Assembly (NCBI GenBank): GCA_023512415.1
Contig: JAILZQ010000012.1
Coordinates: 1 to 34,054, forward strand
From: Geminicoccaceae bacterium
GTDB lineage: Bacteria > Pseudomonadota > Alphaproteobacteria > Geminicoccales > Geminicoccaceae
Reading direction: 5' to 3'
Length of the DNA: 34,054 bases
The first letter of the stretch is position 1. Each line of letters opens with the position of its first letter. The position numbers and the translations under genes were made by a program. This document shows, one piece after another, positions 31,075 through 34,054 of this stretch. The notes below the pieces were generated by a model. That model worked only from the letters and a program-made list of their open reading frames with translations, was not told where the DNA came from and did no database searches.

Positions 31075-32196
31075 CCGCCAGATCCGCGCCCGAACGCAGG
31101 TCACACCCTCCCCGTCCCGGGCATAGTACACGGTGAGGAACGTGCCGTCGGCGCGCGGCAGGGTGCAGGGATAGCCCAGATCCTTCGAGCCGAGCCCGCT
31201 CGCGACCTCGAGGGGCGTCTCGGTCCGCCAGCTGCGGCCGCCGTCCTCGGAGAGCACCGCGCGGACCGCGAAGGGGGGCCGGCGGAAGCCGTAGGTGCAC
31301 AGGATCCGTCCGTCCGGCAGCCGGCAGAGATGCGCGGGGTAGCCGTCGATGCCGGTGGGCTCGGGCTCCGACCAGGAGCGGCCGCCATCGGCCGATTCGA
31401 CCCGCCAGAGCGTCCGGCTCGCGTTCTCGCGCAGCAAGAGGAGCACCCGGCCGTCCGTGAGGAGGAGCGGCGCCGGCTCCTCGAACCGCCGATCCGGCGC
31501 TTCGGCGATGGGGACGGGCGGCGACCAGCTCGAGCCGCCGTCCGGCGAGCGCAGCACGAAGACCCGCCGATAGGCCGGGCAGTCGGCGAGCGGCAGGAGG
31601 ACCGTCCCGTCGGCCAGGACCACCCCACCCCTGAGCCCGTAGCCTCCCTCGTAGGGGGCCGTGTCGAGCGGCACGGTCGTGGGCCAGCTCCGGCCACCGT
31701 CCGCCGAGCGATGGAGGAAAGCCCGTCCCGGCGCCCGGGCCCAATGGAGGAGCGCGCGCGCCCGCTCGACGCCGAGGCCTTCGGGCTCGTGCTCGGCCGA
31801 GGCCAGATGCGCGCGCACCAGATCCTCGGGCCAAGCGATCGCCGCGCGCTCCGGGTGTGCCTCGGCCGCGGCGAGGTCGAGCCAATCGAAGCGGTGCTGG
31901 TGGAGGAGGAGGCCGCCCTCGGGCAGCGGGGTGAGGCTGCCGCACTCCACCCCCGTCCAGTCCGGCCCGGGCACGGGCACCGGCGCCGACCAGCTCGCCC
32001 CCTCGTCGGTCGAGCGGGCGAGCAGGTTCTTGAACGCCGGGTCCTCGGGCGGGTGGAGGACGAACGGCCGGCGCGGGCCGCGGGTGAACAGGCAGAGGAG
32101 CTCGCCGCCGCAGCGGACCAGGTGCGGATGGGCGCAATAGCCCGCCGGGTCGCGGTGGACGACGACTTCGGCCAGGACCTCGACCGCCGGCGCCAC
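31066..32196 (-). CDS. Sialidase-fold (BNR repeat) protein, first copy in map order
   Basis: A 376-residue six-bladed beta-propeller protein of the sialidase superfamily. Five Asp-box motifs are visible: STDEGASW, SADGGRSW (twice), SPDGGSSW and SEDGGRSW. FEEPAPLLLTDGR and GYPAHLCRLPDGR lie between them. No signal peptide is seen, so it is probably cytoplasmic and acts on an imported glycan or glycoside; the classical RIP motif of GH33 sialidases is not apparent, so sialic acid is not assured as substrate. The start is a GTG at 32196, nine bases after the stop of the second sialidase-fold gene, so the two are co-transcribed. Confidence 0.85.
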   Translation of the reverse strand: MAPAVEVLAEVVVHRDPAGYCAHPHLVRCGGELLCLFTRGPRRPFVLHPPEDPAFKNLLARSTDEGASWSAPVPVPGPDWTGVECGSLTPLPEGGLLLHQHRFDWLDLAAAEAHPERAAIAWPEDLVRAHLASAEHEPEGLGVERARALLHWARAPGRAFLHRSADGGRSWPTTVPLDTAPYEGGYGLRGGVVLADGTVLLPLADCPAYRRVFVLRSPDGGSSWSPPVPIAEAPDRRFEEPAPLLLTDGRVLLLLRENASRTLWRVESADGGRSWSEPEPTGIDGYPAHLCRLPDGRILCTYGFRRPPFAVRAVLSEDGGRSWRTETPLEVASGLGSKDLGYPCTLPRADGTFLTVYYARDGEGVTCVRARIWRLG

Positions 32197-32205
32197 GGTG
32201 CCGGC

Positions 32206-33420
32206 TCAGTCGGCGAGCCGGAAGCGGGTACAGCGGACATATTGCAGCGGCCGCTCGTCCTCGCTCCACTCATGATAGAGGCAGGTGATCGTGCCGTCCG
32301 CGTTCTGCACCACGCTCGGATAGCCGATGTGCTGGTAGACGCCGGGATGGTGCCAGTCGATCGCGCCCGATCCGATCTTGCCGGACCAGGGGCTCATCCG
32401 CGAGGAGCCGGGCTTCTCGGCGGCGGCTCGCCCCGGCACGCCGCCCTCGCGGATCACGAACTCGTTGGCGCGCTTCCAGGTGACCCCGTCCTCGGAGATA
32501 CAGCCGCGCACGCCGTAGGGCGGGCGGCGATAGCCGTAGACCATGAGGTAGCGGCCGTCCTGGAGTGCGATCATCTCGGAGGGATAGCCCCAGATGTCGG
32601 TCCAGCGCGGCGGCGACCAGGAGAACCCGTCGTCCTCGGAGACGGTGACCACGAGGTTCTTGGCGTCGCCCGAGGGGTTGACGTGGGTGCGCATGGTGCA
32701 CACGAGCCGGCCGTCGGCCAGCCGCATCAGCGCCGGCTCCTCGTAGTCGACGATCGACGCGGGATCGTAGGCGAGCGTCGAATAATACTCCCAGTTGAAC
32801 CCGCCATCGTCCGAGCGGACGAGCGCGGAGCGGGTGCTCTCGCCCTCACCCTCCTCCTCGTAGCCGCGGATCCGCCCGTAGAGCCCCATGAGGATGCCGC
32901 CGTCGGGCAGCTGCCAGCAGCCCAGCCGGCAGCCGCCGTGCTTCATCGGCCGGACATTGACCGGGATGGGCCGACTCCAGCTCCGCCCGCGATCGGTCGA
33001 CCGGAGCACGTAGGTGCCGAGCCAACCCTGCAGCTTGTAGGCCCAGGTCCAATCGCCCCATTCCGGGGTGTGCGGGTGCGCCGACCAGGACACGCCCTCG
33101 GGGCGGATGCCGCGCTTGAAGAAGCCCGTGATCGTCAGGTTGACGAGCCAGGTACCGTCGGCCAGCTCGCAGAAGCCGCAGTCCCAGTTCCCCTCGGTCT
33201 CGCTCCAGGGCAGCACGATCTCGGGCGCGGACCAGGTGATCCCGCCGTCGGCCGAGCGCACGAGCAGCGTCTGGCCGCTGTCGTGGTGGAACGGGAAGCG
33301 CTCCTCGTTGAACACGGCGACGATCTCGCCCGAGGCCACCCGCCGGGCGGCGATCTGGTTCACGCAGTGCTCGGGATGGCGGAAGATGTCGTGATGGCTG
33401 ACCTCGACGATCCGCGGCAT
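32206..33420 (-). CDS. Sialidase-fold (BNR repeat) protein, second copy in map order
   Basis: A 404-residue sialidase-superfamily propeller. It starts MPRIVEVSHHDIFRHPEHCVNQ and contains Asp-box-like motifs RSADGGITW, RSTDRGRSW, RSDDGGFNW, SEDDGFSW and SEDGVTW, spaced as in propeller blades. YEEPALMRLADGRLVC and WGYPSEMIALQDGRYL parallel the segments of the co-transcribed gene, so they are distant paralogues. No signal peptide. It is transcribed away from a Tat-exported sugar-binding protein gene; together they suggest uptake and breakdown of an oligosaccharide. Reading upstream of the ATG is open but unlike the family. Confidence 0.86.
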   Translation of the reverse strand: MPRIVEVSHHDIFRHPEHCVNQIAARRVASGEIVAVFNEERFPFHHDSGQTLLVRSADGGITWSAPEIVLPWSETEGNWDCGFCELADGTWLVNLTITGFFKRGIRPEGVSWSAHPHTPEWGDWTWAYKLQGWLGTYVLRSTDRGRSWSRPIPVNVRPMKHGGCRLGCWQLPDGGILMGLYGRIRGYEEEGEGESTRSALVRSDDGGFNWEYYSTLAYDPASIVDYEEPALMRLADGRLVCTMRTHVNPSGDAKNLVVTVSEDDGFSWSPPRWTDIWGYPSEMIALQDGRYLMVYGYRRPPYGVRGCISEDGVTWKRANEFVIREGGVPGRAAAEKPGSSRMSPWSGKIGSGAIDWHHPGVYQHIGYPSVVQNADGTITCLYHEWSEDERPLQYVRCTRFRLAD

Positions 33421-33559
33421 GCTCGGGCCTCCGGCGCGGCGAGGGCACCGCGCGGCCTCTTCGATGGCACGCGCAGCAGGCCGTGAGATGATCGGGGACG
33501 ACAGGTTCTCGACGCTACGCGACGGGGAGGGGTGGCGGCCGCCGCGCGACCGACGGCGC

Positions 33560-33571
33560 TCGTGATCACGA
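33560..33571. promoter_or_regulatory. Perfect 12-bp palindrome in the divergent sialidase/sugar-transport intergenic region
   Basis: TCGTGATCACGA is an uninterrupted palindrome near the middle of the 257-base gap between the sialidase-fold operon and the sugar-binding-protein gene. The placement suits an operator controlling both directions. The regulator gene is not in the window. Confidence 0.45.
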
Positions 33572-33677
33572 AGGCGTCGTTTCCTGCCAAGTCGGACCGG
33601 GTCGGCCGACGGATAGTCGGCTCGGGAGAGGCCGCGCGGCGGTGCCCGACGGCCGCCGCGATCGAGGGAGGCAGGCC

Positions 33678-34054
33678 ATGGACACGAGGTGGAGGTGGAG
33701 CCGGCGCAGCCTCGCGCAGGCGATGGGTGCCGCGGCCGCGGCACCGTTCCTGTTCCAAGGGAGGGCGCCGCACGCCCAGCGGACGGTCGAGATCGTCCAC
33801 TGGTCCTGGCTCGCCGCGTCCGACGGCGAAATCTGGCAGAAGTCGATCGACGCCTTCAACGAGGCGCACAAGGGCAAGGGCGTCCAGATCAAGATGGAGC
33901 TCGTGCCCGAGGAGCAGTTCGTCACCAAGGTGCTCGCTGCGGTGGTGACCGGCCGCGCCCCCGACTTCGGCTGGGGCACGGCCGGCATGCGCGCCAAGCT
34001 CGTCAAGGACGGCGTGATCGTCCCGATCGACGACGTGGCGAAGAAGGTCGGGCT
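33678..34054 (+). CDS. Family-1 extracellular sugar-binding protein of an ABC transporter, Tat signal (3' end outside window)
   Basis: The first 125 codons are present, with no stop. The N-terminus WSRRSLAQAMGAAAAAPFLF is a twin-arginine signal peptide with cleavage probably after PHAQ. The mature part begins VEIVHWSWLAASDGEIWQK, then SIDAFNEAHKGKGVQIKMELV, FVTKVLAAVVTGRAPDFGWG and LVKDGVIVPIDD, the standard start of SBP_bac_1 binding proteins for sugars and oligosaccharides. The ATG at 33678 follows GGGAGG closely. Permease genes probably follow beyond the window. Its divergent neighbours are two cytoplasmic sialidase-fold proteins. Confidence 0.9.
   Translation, partial: MDTRWRWSRRSLAQAMGAAAAAPFLFQGRAPHAQRTVEIVHWSWLAASDGEIWQKSIDAFNEAHKGKGVQIKMELVPEEQFVTKVLAAVVTGRAPDFGWGTAGMRAKLVKDGVIVPIDDVAKKVG

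Overview
The window is very GC-rich DNA, apparently from a chromosome, densely packed with genes that mostly overlap or abut. The gene content points to an alphaproteobacterium, probably of the Rhodospirillales/Geminicoccales type. Supporting signs are ftsE-ftsX-plsC divergent from an MJ0042 zinc-ribbon/DUF3426 gene plus tadA, HAAT and TRAP transporters, a HutC-type GntR regulator and twin-arginine binding proteins. The taxon is inferred. I saw no tRNA, rRNA, insertion sequence or CRISPR array.

Layout. (1) 1-10106, minus strand: one tightly coupled catabolic operon. It runs GntR/HutC regulator, branched-chain-type ABC transporter (binding protein, LivH, LivM, LivG, LivF), a LeuC/LeuD-like Fe-S hydro-lyase, an isocitrate-lyase/PEP-mutase-superfamily C-C lyase, HyuB and the start of HyuA. 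Import, ATP-dependent ring opening, (de)hydration and C-C cleavage would make a complete route for an unknown, possibly cyclic amide, substrate. (2) 10107-11781, plus: secreted cyclophilin and a UDP-glucuronate 4-epimerase-like enzyme. (3) 11725-15746, cell-envelope housekeeping: plsC, ftsX, ftsE (minus), zinc-ribbon protein and tadA (plus), tatA (minus). (4) 15860-19054: a large SARP/BTAD-TolB-like-TPR regulator divergent from spermidine synthase speE. The shared intergenic region holds a strong promoter for the regulator and, on the speE side, two strong hairpins, the second a textbook intrinsic terminator lying in front of speE. (5) 19268-21647, plus: an unknown acidic protein, an L-fuconolactonase-like amidohydrolase and an aldo/keto reductase. 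(6) 21907-24074: two tandem paralogues of an unrecognised GNAT-like family, overlapped tail-to-tail by a PAS_5-like gene. (7) 24246-27264, minus: a TRAP transporter in Q-M-P order. (8) 27519-31055, plus: amtB behind a probable sigma-54 promoter and before a clear terminator, then an SBP56/methanethiol-oxidase family protein and a small polytopic membrane protein. (9) 31066-33420, minus: two sialidase-fold (BNR) proteins without signal peptides, divergent from the start of a Tat-exported sugar-binding protein (33678 onward), with a perfect 12-bp palindrome between them.

The most unusual items are the attenuator-like hairpin pair before speE, the Liv/dehydratase/lyase/hydantoinase operon with its regulator promoter, the tandem GNAT-like paralogues with an antisense-overlapping PAS gene, and several well-formed intercistronic hairpins. 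All functional assignments come from reading translated sequence and motifs by eye. No database search was possible.
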